Source: Bacillus sp. 123MFChir2 (GTDB taxonomy: Bacteria > Bacillota > Bacilli > Bacillales > Bacillaceae_G). Taken from it: 64,000 bases of DNA. Location of the stretch: assembly GCF_000383235.1 (NCBI RefSeq), contig NZ_KB910935.1, forward strand, positions 1 to 64,000, in the 5' to 3' direction. The first letter of the stretch is position 1. Every line of letters starts with the position of its first letter. Of this stretch, positions 52,577-60,310 are shown one piece after another. The position numbers and the translations under genes were made by a program. The notes beneath the pieces were generated by a model. That model made no database searches. It was not told where the DNA came from and saw only the letters and a program-made list of their open reading frames with translations.

Positions 52577-52640
52577 ATTATCAGATTGAAATAACAAATA
52601 AGCTATCTAATAACCTTACATAAAGATGACAGTTTTGTAA
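52577..52640 (-). promoter_or_regulatory. TTACA-N4-TGTAA class promoter of the CPBP protease gene
   Basis: Reverse strand: TTACAAAACTGTCA (52640 to 52627), 6 nt, TGTAAG, 7 nt, GATAG (52607 to 52603), 20 nt, GATAAT (52582 to 52577). One mismatch in the inverted repeat; otherwise the architecture is that of the micropeptide promoters. Confidence 0.8.
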
Positions 52641-52779
52641 GATGATTCATTTTTAAGCGTATCCCGGTTGATCCTCATACCTATCAAGTTAAACTTATGT
52701 AAGAATGTTTCGCACTCTCAAAACACCACGAATGATTGACGTAAATCAAAGGTGTTGTTAAAATTATTACTGGAATTAA

Positions 52780-52857
52780 TGTGAAAGTAATCACAAAGTT
52801 TAATTATTAATGTGAACCAATTCACAAAGTGTACTTTTTAATGTGAAATCATTCACA
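52780..52857 (+). promoter_or_regulatory. Three Fnr/Crp-type boxes upstream of the SCIFF precursor
   Basis: TGTGAAAGTAATCACA (52780-52795), TGTGAACCAATTCACA (52811-52826) and TGTGAAATCATTCACA (52842-52857). All fit TGTGA-N6-TCACA, the site of Fnr in Bacillus. Centres are exactly 31 bp apart, three helical turns, so bound dimers would lie on one face. The third box is 37 bp from the start codon and may overlap the core promoter. Confidence 0.85.
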
Positions 52858-52894
52858 AATATTAACCTTACTTTTTAAAAAGGAGTTATACGTC

Positions 52895-53044
52895 ATGAAA
52901 AGAATCGTAACACTTAGCACTCGCAAACTAATGGATACAGTAAAACATGGTGGATGTGGTGCATGCCAAACATCTTGCCAATCCGCTTGCAAAACGTCTT
53001 GCGGAGTTGCAAATCAAAAGTGTGAAAACACAATGAACAGATAG
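52895..53044 (+). CDS. SCIFF (six cysteines in forty-five residues) RiPP precursor
   Basis: 49-residue peptide with ATG at 52895 and AAAAAGGAGTTATACGTC upstream. N-terminal leader MKRIVTLSTRKLMDTVKHGG, then the core CGACQTSCQSACKTSCGVAN and KCEN. Cysteines at 21, 24, 28, 32, 36 and 43, each of the first ones preceding a potential thioether partner (Thr/Ser/Ala). This is the TIGR03973-type SCIFF peptide, precursor of a ranthipeptide with sulfur-to-carbon crosslinks. The maturase follows 115 nt downstream, behind a terminator. Known mainly from Clostridia. Confidence 0.92.
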   Translation: MKRIVTLSTRKLMDTVKHGGCGACQTSCQSACKTSCGVANQKCENTMNR

Positions 53045-53059
53045 GAAACAAGACACGTA

Positions 53060-53095
53060 CCGCCCAGCTGCTTCCCAGATGGGCGGCCATTTTTA
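53060..53095 (+). terminator. Terminator/attenuator between SCIFF precursor and maturase
   Basis: CCGCCCA pairs with TGGGCGG around a 13-nt loop, followed by CCATTTTTA. Partial read-through would give much more precursor than enzyme, a common arrangement in RiPP operons. Confidence 0.8.
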
Positions 53096-53134
53096 TCCCG
53101 TATTAACAAGTATAACGGAAGTTTCACTTTATAC
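53090..53134 (-). repeat. GTGAAACTT-type repeat, short copy
   Basis: On the reverse strand TAAAGTGAAACTTCCGTTAT and then ACGGGATAAAA. It lies between the SCIFF precursor and the maturase. Confidence 0.5.
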
Positions 53135-53143
53135 ATAAAAGGA

Positions 53144-53158
53144 GCTTGATTATCAAGT
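53144..53158 (+). promoter_or_regulatory. Hairpin in the Shine-Dalgarno spacer of the maturase gene
   Basis: AAAAGGAG at 53137-53144 is 14 nt from the ATG, too far for good initiation. CTTGATTATCAAG (53145-53157) in between is self-complementary and would shorten the effective spacing if folded. It may tune translation. Confidence 0.4.
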
Positions 53159-54565
53159 ATGATTCATCAATATAAACTAAACGGTTATAACATCGTGCTC
53201 GATACCTATAGTGGATCGGTACATGTTGTCGACGATCTCGCCTATGAAATTATTGCGCTTTATGAGACTACGCCTTCGGAAGCAATCGTAACAATGGTGC
53301 TAGAAAAATACGCACATGATGCAGGCATCTCTGAACAAGACATTCGAGAAACAATCGCAGATATTGAAGAGTTGAAAAATGATGGACAACTCTTTACTGA
53401 GGATAAATATAAGAATCTATCAATTGATTTAAGAAATCGCCAAACCTATGTAAAGGCCCTTTGTCTCAATGTTGCACATACATGTAACCTATCATGCGAA
53501 TACTGCTTTGCCAGCCAAGGAAAATACAACGGAAACAGAGCGATCATGAGCTATGAGGTTGGCAAAAAAGCTATCGACTATTTATTAGAAAACTCCGGTC
53601 ATCACCGAAACCTCGACATTGACTTCTTTGGCGGAGAACCGCTCATGGCCTGGAAAGTTGTTAAACAAATTGTCACTTACGCAAGAAGCAAAGAAAAAGA
53701 GTACAAAAAGAAATTCCGCTTCACCTTCACTACAAATGGGATGCTCTTAAATGATGAGGTCACTGATTTCTTAAATAAGGAAATGTATAACGTCGTATTA
53801 AGTCTTGATGGCAGAAAAGAAGTTCACGATCACCTGCGTAAAACAGTAACTGGAAAGGGAAGTTACGATTATATCGTTCCGAAGTTCCAGGAATTCATCG
53901 AAAAGCGTGGAGATAAAGAATACTATGTGCGTGGAACCTACACCCACAACAACGTCGACTTCACCAATGACATTTTTCATATCGCAGATCTTGGTTTTGA
54001 CAAGCTCTCGATGGAACCGGTTATCTGTGACCCTCGGGAACCATATGCGCTCACCGAAAAGGACCTACAGGAGATTTACAACCAGTACGAAATTCTCGCC
54101 AAGGAAATGCTAAAGCGTGAGGAAGAAGGTAATGGCTTCACCTTCTATCACTACATGCTCGATCTCTCTGAAGGCCCTTGCATCCAAAAGAGAATTTCAG
54201 GATGCGGCTCTGGAACCGAATATCTCGCTGTCACACCATGGGGTGAACTCTTTCCTTGCCACCAGTTCGTCGGGGATCAAGAATACAGTATGGGAAACGT
54301 CTGGGATGGCATTACAAAACAAGAGACGCAGTGCCAATTTAAAGAAAGCAACTGCTATTCTAAGCCGGAATGTCAGAACTGCTGGGCGAAGCTTTACTGC
54401 AGCGGTGGCTGCCCTGCCAATGCGCTGCACGCAACCGGCTCTATCAATGGAATCTACGATTTCAGTTGTGACATCTTCCGTAAGAGAGTCGAATGTTCCA
54501 TGATGGTTAAAGTAACTGAATCCATGAGAGCTATGGAAAAGAACGAACAAGTAGCGGCTGAATAA
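53159..54565 (+). CDS. SCIFF radical SAM maturase (thioether-forming, SPASM)
   Basis: 468-aa radical SAM/SPASM enzyme. Residues 1-90 form a RiPP-recognition-like N-terminal domain; the radical SAM cluster is CNLSCEYC (CX3CX2C) near residue 107; GGEPLMAWKVVKQIV follows. The C-terminus has many cysteines (CGSGTEYLAVTPWGELFPC, CQNCWAKLYCSGGCP, CDIF), ligands for two auxiliary 4Fe-4S clusters. It likely installs cysteine-to-alpha-carbon thioethers in the SCIFF peptide. ATG at 53159; an in-frame TGA lies 12 nt upstream. GC content looks higher than in neighbours, consistent with transfer. Confidence 0.92.
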   Translation: MIHQYKLNGYNIVLDTYSGSVHVVDDLAYEIIALYETTPSEAIVTMVLEKYAHDAGISEQDIRETIADIEELKNDGQLFTEDKYKNLSIDLRNRQTYVKALCLNVAHTCNLSCEYCFASQGKYNGNRAIMSYEVGKKAIDYLLENSGHHRNLDIDFFGGEPLMAWKVVKQIVTYARSKEKEYKKKFRFTFTTNGMLLNDEVTDFLNKEMYNVVLSLDGRKEVHDHLRKTVTGKGSYDYIVPKFQEFIEKRGDKEYYVRGTYTHNNVDFTNDIFHIADLGFDKLSMEPVICDPREPYALTEKDLQEIYNQYEILAKEMLKREEEGNGFTFYHYMLDLSEGPCIQKRISGCGSGTEYLAVTPWGELFPCHQFVGDQEYSMGNVWDGITKQETQCQFKESNCYSKPECQNCWAKLYCSGGCPANALHATGSINGIYDFSCDIFRKRVECSMMVKVTESMRAMEKNEQVAAE

Positions 54566-54576
54566 GTACAAAAATA

Positions 54577-54616
54577 TAATAAGAGGCTGGTATTTATGCT
54601 CAGCCTCTTATTATAT
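54577..54616. terminator. Bidirectional terminator between the maturase and PAP2 genes
   Basis: TATAATAAGAGGCTG pairs with CAGCCTCTTATTATA. Confidence 0.85.
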
Positions 54617-54630
54617 TTATGCTTGTATAC

Positions 54631-55230
54631 TCAAAATCCCTTTGATTTGTTTTTAGATGGTAAAACATGTTGCTCTACTCTTTCATATAGGGTAAGCAGT
54701 GTTGTGATAAAAGAAAACTTCGGTACGAACCAATACGAAAATAACGCTGAAATACATCCTATTAAAGCCCCTATCGTAACATCAAAAGGATAATGAACGC
54801 CTACCCAAATACGAGAGATTGCTACACAAAACGCAAGTATAAGCCATAACCATCCCGTCTTTTTACGAACAAGCCAAAATGAAAAACAAATTGAAAAAAA
54901 GAGAATCGTATGGTCACTAGGAAATGAATTATCTACAGCATGGTCGACAAGTTTATTAACATCCGGCAACACCGCAAACGGTTGATAATTGAAATAAAAT
55001 TTCCCTGCTATTTTTCCAATCACCTCCGCAATTACAAAAGCAATCATCGCCTGAATAACCATCATCCTACCTTTTCTGGACCCGGTAAACCAATAAACGA
55101 TAATAATTAAGCATAAAATATATACCATATATTCCGCAAAAAATACCATGGCTGAGTTTAAGAACGAATATTGTTTACCTAAATCATTAATTGCTCGAAA
55201 AACATCAATATTGAATTGAGAAAAAGACAT
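54631..55230 (-). CDS. PAP2-type undecaprenyl-diphosphatase (BcrC-like)
   Basis: About 199 aa with five or six helices. PAP2 motifs C2 and C3 are clear: NSFPSDHTILF and SRIWVGVHYPFD. Motif C1, normally KX6RP, reads GKFYFNYQPF, with Gln at the Arg position. Recycles undecaprenyl diphosphate and gives bacitracin tolerance in BcrC homologues. I chose the ATG at 55230 (MSFSQFNID), with AAAGGAGGGG upstream. Confidence 0.85.
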   Translation of the reverse strand: MSFSQFNIDVFRAINDLGKQYSFLNSAMVFFAEYMVYILCLIIIVYWFTGSRKGRMMVIQAMIAFVIAEVIGKIAGKFYFNYQPFAVLPDVNKLVDHAVDNSFPSDHTILFFSICFSFWLVRKKTGWLWLILAFCVAISRIWVGVHYPFDVTIGALIGCISALFSYWFVPKFSFITTLLTLYERVEQHVLPSKNKSKGF

Positions 55231-55584
55231 TTTCAAACCCCTCCTTTATCGTAAGGCGATAGACTGATTGCCATATACCTTCTTGTATGCCTCTCATTAT
55301 TATTATCGAAAAAAAGGTTTAAATGGGACTTAACTACTCCTTAACTATTTCTTAATTAAGAAATAGAAAATGTAATTGCAGAAGCCTATTTCTTCACAGG
55401 AAATAAAAAAACACGAGGAAAAGTACTTCTTCCTCATGCGAAAACACCATTAAAATAACAACCAGAGCATCATGAATGGTTTAAACTGTCCCTTACAACT
55501 TTTGAATACGAAGTGTAATTCAAAAGTTGTGGTAAAATAAAAAAACTTTATACATTTAAATTCCATAAAGGAGGAGATTTAATC
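55231..55584. other. Intergenic region with two palindromes
   Basis: About 350 bp. Contains the 22-bp palindrome CTATTTCTTAATTAAGAAAT plus AG at 55345-55366 and a 13-bp inverted repeat ACAACTTTTGAAT (55495-55507 with 55518-55530). No gene seen. Confidence 0.5.
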
Positions 55585-56091
55585 TTGAACCCAATTCATG
55601 ATCATCTTAAAGAAGATTTAAACATTTTATTCGTCGGCTTTAATCCAAGTATTCGCTCAAGTGAGACAGGACATCACTTCGCCAATCCCAATAACCGCTT
55701 TTGGAAAATTCTCTATGAAGCAGGATTAACCCCCAAAAAATATGATGCTTCGGAAGATTATAAATTGTTGGATCTAAATATGGGTCTTACAAACATAGTA
55801 GCAAGACCAACTAAGGCAGCGGATGAAATTACAAAAGAAGAGTATAAAGAAGGAAAAGAGATTTTAAAACAAAAAATTATACGGTTAAAACCAAAAGTAG
55901 TCTGTTTTGTTGGGAAAGGTGTTTATCAGGAATATAGTGGACAAAAAGTAGCCCCCTGGGGACAGCAGTCTGAACCATTCATATCTGGAACAATTGACTT
56001 TGTTGCGCCATCCTCAAGCGGATTAGTAAGAATGAGACTTGAAGAAATTGTAGGGATTTATAAGCAGCTTGCTAAATTAGTATATAAATAA
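55585..56091 (+). CDS. Mug-type mismatch-specific DNA glycosylase
   Basis: 168-aa uracil-DNA-glycosylase-fold protein. ILFVGFNPSIRSSETGHHFA carries the GINPG-like active-site motif (here GFNPS), and SGLVRM matches the second motif NPSGL. Excises uracil or thymine from G:U/G:T mismatches. Start is a TTG at 55585 with AAAGGAGGAG about 12 nt upstream; no ATG is in frame. Followed by gene remnants. Confidence 0.85.
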   Translation: MNPIHDHLKEDLNILFVGFNPSIRSSETGHHFANPNNRFWKILYEAGLTPKKYDASEDYKLLDLNMGLTNIVARPTKAADEITKEEYKEGKEILKQKIIRLKPKVVCFVGKGVYQEYSGQKVAPWGQQSEPFISGTIDFVAPSSSGLVRMRLEEIVGIYKQLAKLVYK

Positions 56092-56144
56092 AACATCGAC
56101 GGGTAGGCAAGCCCATCCGATTTTTATTTAATCCTCCTACATTT

Positions 56145-56459
56145 TTATTGCACCTTCGTTCCGATGACCACGCTGGCATCCAACTCTTCAAAACTAGCCA
56201 ACTGCGTTATCAACCCATTACGAGTGAATATCTCGACAGTATGCGGCGCCTGCCGCTCACTCGTCTCAACAAGCAGATACCCGCCAGGTGCCAGCCAAAA
56301 CGGCGTCATAGCCGCAGAAATAAGCAACCGGGCCTCATCTTCGGCGAAAACACAACCAGCGGCCTGAAGCCTGTTAACGATCATTGTATAAATGGTGTCC
56401 CCATAAAAACTACCACATTCGGATTTCTCAAGGTTCAAAGATGCTTTCCTTGAATCCAT
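56145..56459 (-). pseudogene. Internally deleted putative protein N5-glutamine methyltransferase
   Basis: 104-aa open frame joining two ends of a PrmC-like family (TIGR03704). The N-part VNRLQAAGCVFAEDEARLLI is the usual helical start. The C-part APGGYLLVETSERQAPHTVE, DASVVIGTK is the usual end. The SAM-binding core and the catalytic NPPY motif, about 150 residues, are missing between residues 52 and 54. The junction is in frame, so a short protein could be made but without activity. GC content is higher than in the flanks. Confidence 0.75.
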
Positions 56460-56607
56460 AACATCCCCCTCCTGCCCATCTTCACATTCTACTCATTAGA
56501 TTAGTGGCTTACATTGCCATTCAGTTTAACCCTCTTTCTAGTCTAAAACTTTAGTTTCTATCTGAAAGTTGGAGCTAGAATTTTTCTTATTACGCTTTAC
56601 AAAAAAA

Positions 56608-56649
56608 CACTAAAAGAGATGTCATCATGATACCTCTTTTAGTGTTTTT
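56608..56649 (-). terminator. Terminator of the VOC gene
   Basis: ACACTAAAAGAG pairs with CTCTTTTAGTGT, flanked by A/T runs on both sides. Confidence 0.85.
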
Positions 56650-56660
56650 AATTCTGTGAT

Positions 56661-57041
56661 TTACTTTTTTTCCATTACTGCAAAATAATTATTTTCATGA
56701 TCAGCAAAGTTAAATACTCTACCAGAAGGCATGCTTACAATTTCTCCGACTGTAATTTTTTTATCCGATAAGTCTTTATATAACTGATCGAGATTTTCTG
56801 TAAAGAACATCAGCGAAGGTGTACCAAGATTTAATTCAGGCTGCATTTTAGCAATTAGTTCCTTATTATGAAGAATGATACTCGTCCCCGCTTCCTTTAC
56901 TGGAGAAATTTCAATCCATCTGAACCCTTGGCCATTATCTTCTTCAGAAACTACATGAAACCCTACTTTTTCTGTCCAAAATTGCACTGCCTCATCTTGG
57001 TTATTTACATATAACATAATTTGACCGACTTTATTAATCAT
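56661..57041 (-). CDS. VOC family (glyoxalase/bleomycin-resistance) protein
   Basis: 126-aa single vicinal-oxygen-chelate domain. KVGQIMLYVNNQDEAVQFWT and VGFHVV form the first half; LMFFTENLDQLYKDL and SGRVFNFADHENNYFAVME the second. Metal-ligand positions are not obvious enough to assign a reaction. Start ATG at 57041, with no strong ribosome-binding site. Monocistronic. Confidence 0.8.
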   Translation of the reverse strand: MINKVGQIMLYVNNQDEAVQFWTEKVGFHVVSEEDNGQGFRWIEISPVKEAGTSIILHNKELIAKMQPELNLGTPSLMFFTENLDQLYKDLSDKKITVGEIVSMPSGRVFNFADHENNYFAVMEKK

Positions 57042-57096
57042 TTACCATACCCACTTTCTTTCATTTTGGTTAATATTGATTTTTTCATTTAACATT

Positions 57097-57276
57097 TCAT
57101 GTAACTTCTAATACCTTTGGAACATGAAGCCCACATGAATAAGCGTATTCTTGTTTCTTTGCCTCGTATAAAGATTCTGTGCTTGGAAAGTGTTATTTAA
57201 ACACTTTTACAATTTTATTATCACAAAGATATATCTTGGCTGTATTCCCTATAGCTATCGGATCACCTAGGTTCAA
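57097..57276 (-). pseudogene. Aminoglycoside phosphotransferase-like remnant (N-terminus)
   Basis: From a TTG at 57276 (GGAGAGAAAATAA upstream) the reverse strand reads LNLGDPIAIGNTAKIYLCDN and KIVKVFK, then a stop; after it the same frame continues as STESLYEAKKQEYAYSCGLH and VPKVLEVT, then a second stop. This is the N-lobe of an APH/choline-kinase-type fold. The rest, including the catalytic loop, is absent. Confidence 0.7.
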
Positions 57277-57471
57277 TTATTTTCTCTCCTTAAAATAAAT
57301 TACAATAGTGCCAAATTCGATGTAGTGATAGTGAAATCCTTCTGCTGCTAGACTGCCCTTTTAATTAATGAAAAAGAATCCATTTGATTAATCAAAATGG
57401 ATTCTTTTTCAGCAAATTTAAGTTTCGATTTTATAAAAAAGATCTAATCATTTTCTTTTTACCATAAAAAT

Positions 57472-57499
57472 CCCCTTTAGATAATCGTATCTAAAGGGG
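57472..57499 (-). terminator. Terminator of mqo
   Basis: CCCCTTTAGATA pairs with TATCTAAAGGGG around 4 nt and is followed on the reverse strand by ATTTTTA. A near-identical hairpin is at 63636-63663. Confidence 0.85.
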
Positions 57500-57549
57500 G
57501 AAGACATCGTGACTTTATTTCAAATCTACAGCTTCTGTTACAAATATCT

Positions 57550-59055
57550 TTAAGAATTAACAACAGACCGTTCTTCTTCGCTTAAACCAAGCGTCTGCGC
57601 TGTTGAAGTAGAAATTTCTTGGAAAAGCTCTGGGTTTTCCACTAGTGACACGCCATAAGAAGGAATCATTTCTTTTATTTTCGATTCCCACTCTTTCATA
57701 CGTTGTGGGAAGCATTTTTCTAATACCTCAAGCATAACGTGAACAGCAGTAGAAGCACCCGGAGAAGCACCGAGTAATGCAGCTACCGAGCCATCAGCGG
57801 CACTAACAACTTCCGTACCAAATTGAAGTGTTCCTTTGCCACTTGCAGTATCTTTGATAACTTGCACACGTTGGCCTGCTACTACCATACCCCAATCTTC
57901 GCTTTTTGCGTTTGGGATAAACTCGCGTAATTCTTCCATGCGTTTTTCATTTGATAACATAACTTGTTGGATCAAATATTTTGTCAATCCCATCTCTTTT
58001 ACGCCTGCTGCCAACATAGTCAAGACGTTATTCGGTTTTACAGAACCTATCAAATCAAAATTTGAACCAGTTTTTAAGAACTTTGGTGTGAAGCCGGCAA
58101 ACGGTCCAAACAACAATGTTTTCTTGTTGTCGATATATCTTGTATCAAGATGCGGAACAGACATTGGTGGAGCACCAACCTTAGCTTTACCATATACTTT
58201 TGCATGGTGCTGTGTTATAACTTCCGGATTGTTACATACCATAAATAATCCGCTTACCGGAAATCCTCCAATATGTTTTGACTCAGGAATACCAGTTTTT
58301 TGTAGTAAAGGCAGACTTCCACCCCCACCGCCAATGAAAACAAATTTCGCAGTATGATATTCGATTTTGCCGCTATCGATATCATGCACCTTCACTTCCC
58401 ATGAACCATCGCTAGTACGTTTAATATCCTGAACACTATGCTTGTAGTTTACCTCGACGTTTTTACTCTGTAAGTGATTAAACAACATACGTGTTAACGC
58501 ACCAAAGTTAACATCCGTTCCAGAGTCGATTTTCGTTGCTGCCATCGGTTCATTCGATGTACGACCTTCCATAATAAGCGGAATCCATTCCTTCAGCTTT
58601 TCATGATCATCAGAAAATTCCATCCCTTGAAATAGGGAATTTTTTGAAAGCGCTTCAAAACGTCTTTTCAAAAATGTTACATTTTTTTCTCCTTGTACTA
58701 AACTCATATGAGGTATTGGCATGATAAAGTCCTGTGGATTACGAATCAGCTTGCTTTTTACAAGATAAGACCAAAACTGTCTTGAAAGCTGAAACTGTTC
58801 ATTAATTTTTATAGCTTTGCTAATATCTACAGATCCGTCAGATTTTTCGGATGTATAGTTAAGCTCACACAGCGCAGCATGGCCCGTACCCGCATTATTC
58901 CATTCGTTAGAGCTTTCTTCTCCCGCGCTTGCGAGTTTCTCAAACACCTTGATTTCCCATTCAGGTACTAATTCTTTCAGTAATGAGCCTAAAGTCGCAC
59001 TCATAACTCCGGCACCAATTAAGATAACGTCTGTTTTCTTCTGCATTTTGCTCAT
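57550..59055 (-). CDS. mqo: Malate:quinone oxidoreductase
   Basis: Membrane-associated FAD enzyme oxidising malate to oxaloacetate with quinone, about 501 aa. FAD-binding loop [17 protein letters not shown] at the N-terminus; [18 protein letters not shown] is the signature of Mqo; [20 protein letters not shown] follows in the middle. I chose the ATG at 59055 (MSKMQKKTD), with GAGGAAGG 5 nt upstream. Monocistronic. Confidence 0.93.
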   Translation of the reverse strand: MSKMQKKTDVILIGAGVMSATLGSLLKELVPEWEIKVFEKLASAGEESSNEWNNAGTGHAALCELNYTSEKSDGSVDISKAIKINEQFQLSRQFWSYLVKSKLIRNPQDFIMPIPHMSLVQGEKNVTFLKRRFEALSKNSLFQGMEFSDDHEKLKEWIPLIMEGRTSNEPMAATKIDSGTDVNFGALTRMLFNHLQSKNVEVNYKHSVQDIKRTSDGSWEVKVHDIDSGKIEYHTAKFVFIGGGGGSLPLLQKTGIPESKHIGGFPVSGLFMVCNNPEVITQHHAKVYGKAKVGAPPMSVPHLDTRYIDNKKTLLFGPFAGFTPKFLKTGSNFDLIGSVKPNNVLTMLAAGVKEMGLTKYLIQQVMLSNEKRMEELREFIPNAKSEDWGMVVAGQRVQVIKDTASGKGTLQFGTEVVSAADGSVAALLGASPGASTAVHVMLEVLEKCFPQRMKEWESKIKEMIPSYGVSLVENPELFQEISTSTAQTLGLSEEERSVVNS

Positions 59056-60001
59056 GATAACCTTCCTCATCCCCTATATTTACAAAAAAGAGTTGGCGCT
59101 CCTGCTTAGATGTTACAAAAAGCAATGCGCCACCTAGACCCCACCTAGGAACACACCTTTTCTGTCTCAACTATAACCGTTCATATTCTATTATAATTAT
59201 TTACAAGGTAAAATATCTACTGTTATCTGATAATTATAAACTATTTAAAGCTGTTTAAAAAGGAAGAATTTCATCTATAAGGCCCTAACTCAGCTTCTTG
59301 CAAGGGTTAAGACTTTCGTTTACCGTTACTTGTGGTATGGTTCTCAGCAGTTAATAGTTTGGAGTAAAGTCTGATTCTTCTCCGCTTATGTTATGTGACG
59401 TATAATTTTACGAAAAGTCCTAGGACAGATAAACGTGCCCTAGAGATTTTGATTTATATGACATTTTTTACTATATAAATCCAAATTAAAAACCTGACAT
59501 AAACCACTTTTCTTTTTAGATGGCCCTAAGCGTCTGGCCGTGCGTAGAAGCGGTCATGGTCTTTTTCTGCCACGTGCGAAGTTCAAACAAAGAGAGAACG
59601 AAAGTAGCAGGTTATTTTTTGTTTAGCATGGCCGCGACTTGTGTGTTGGAAAGTCAAGTTGGATTTATATATAACGGAAATATCGGTTTCAATATAAACT
59701 TTGCTAGAAAGCCTCTCTTCTACTTTTCCATTTGTAGCACTTTTGACAGTTCAGCATTCATTAATAGTTCAAGGAGTTCCCCTTCGATTATCGCCATCCT
59801 TTTAATGAACAATTAGACACCTTAATTTTACTATATTCCTTTATACTCAGATTGAGCATACAATTTGATGGAATTAGGACAAACTTTATACTGTCTCATA
59901 AAATGTGCTTTTTAACATCCACCTGGATGGTGCAAGATACTAGAAAAAGGGGCAGGATAGGTTAAGAATAGTTTTTGAAGAACGAACTTGGAGGAGGATT
60001 A
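59056..60001. other. Long intergenic region with a bcr1 copy
   Basis: About 950 bp upstream of mqo. It contains the bcr1 copy at 59474-59681; the open frame of 98 codons at 59520-59816 is mostly repeat sequence. No other gene seen. Confidence 0.5.
59474..59681 (-). repeat. bcr1-type repeat, long copy, inverted
   Basis: Begins ATATAAATCCAAATTAAAAA and contains AGCGTCTGGCCGTGCGTAGA, GGTCTTTTTCTGCCACGTGC and ends CAAGTTGGATTTATATATAA. Confidence 0.85.
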
Positions 60002-60118
60002 ATGAAGGCAATTGTGTATGCAAAATACGGTCCACCCGACGTTCTTCAGTTGAAAGAGATAAAAAAAACTACTCCTAAGGACAATGGCAAAATAAAGGTT
60101 TTGGTCAACCTTTTATAA
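60002..60118 (+). pseudogene. Zinc-type alcohol dehydrogenase/quinone oxidoreductase, N-terminal remnant
   Basis: ATG at 60002 with a strong GGAGGAGGATTA site. 38 codons starting [20 protein letters not shown], the typical N-terminus of MDR-family oxidoreductases (about 320 aa when intact), then KVLVNLL and a stop. Everything after the first strand pair is missing. A hairpin GCAGTCAC with GTGACTGC follows at once (60120-60148). Confidence 0.75.
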
Positions 60119-60119
60119 A

Positions 60120-60148
60120 GCAGTCACAGTAGTAATTTTGTGACTGCC
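60120..60148 (+). terminator. Hairpin after the dehydrogenase remnant
   Basis: GCAGTCAC pairs with GTGACTGC; weak T-run (CATTGTT). May be the original terminator of the lost gene. Confidence 0.6.
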
Positions 60149-60310
60149 ATTGTTAACTAAATGAAAATTGAAACACTCTCTAACAATATTAACCTCTTAC
60201 TGATAGTAAAAAATCGGTTACCTACTTTTTGTTTTTCTTGACATAAAAAGAGGAAATTCCTCAGCCAGTTTTCCATGGCTTTTGGGACAGCTCCTCTAAT
60301 CTCTAATCCT

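Larger units (their letters stand above)
57042..57549. other. Region between the VOC gene and mqo: APH remnant and two hairpins
   Basis: About 510 bp. Contains the aminoglycoside phosphotransferase remnant (57097-57276), a long hairpin at about 57370-57407 (AAAGAATCCATTT with AAATGGATTCTTT) and the mqo terminator at 57472-57499. Confidence 0.6.

Noticed and set aside
59520-59816. 98-codon open frame
   Set aside because: First two thirds are bcr1 repeat; no ribosome-binding site.
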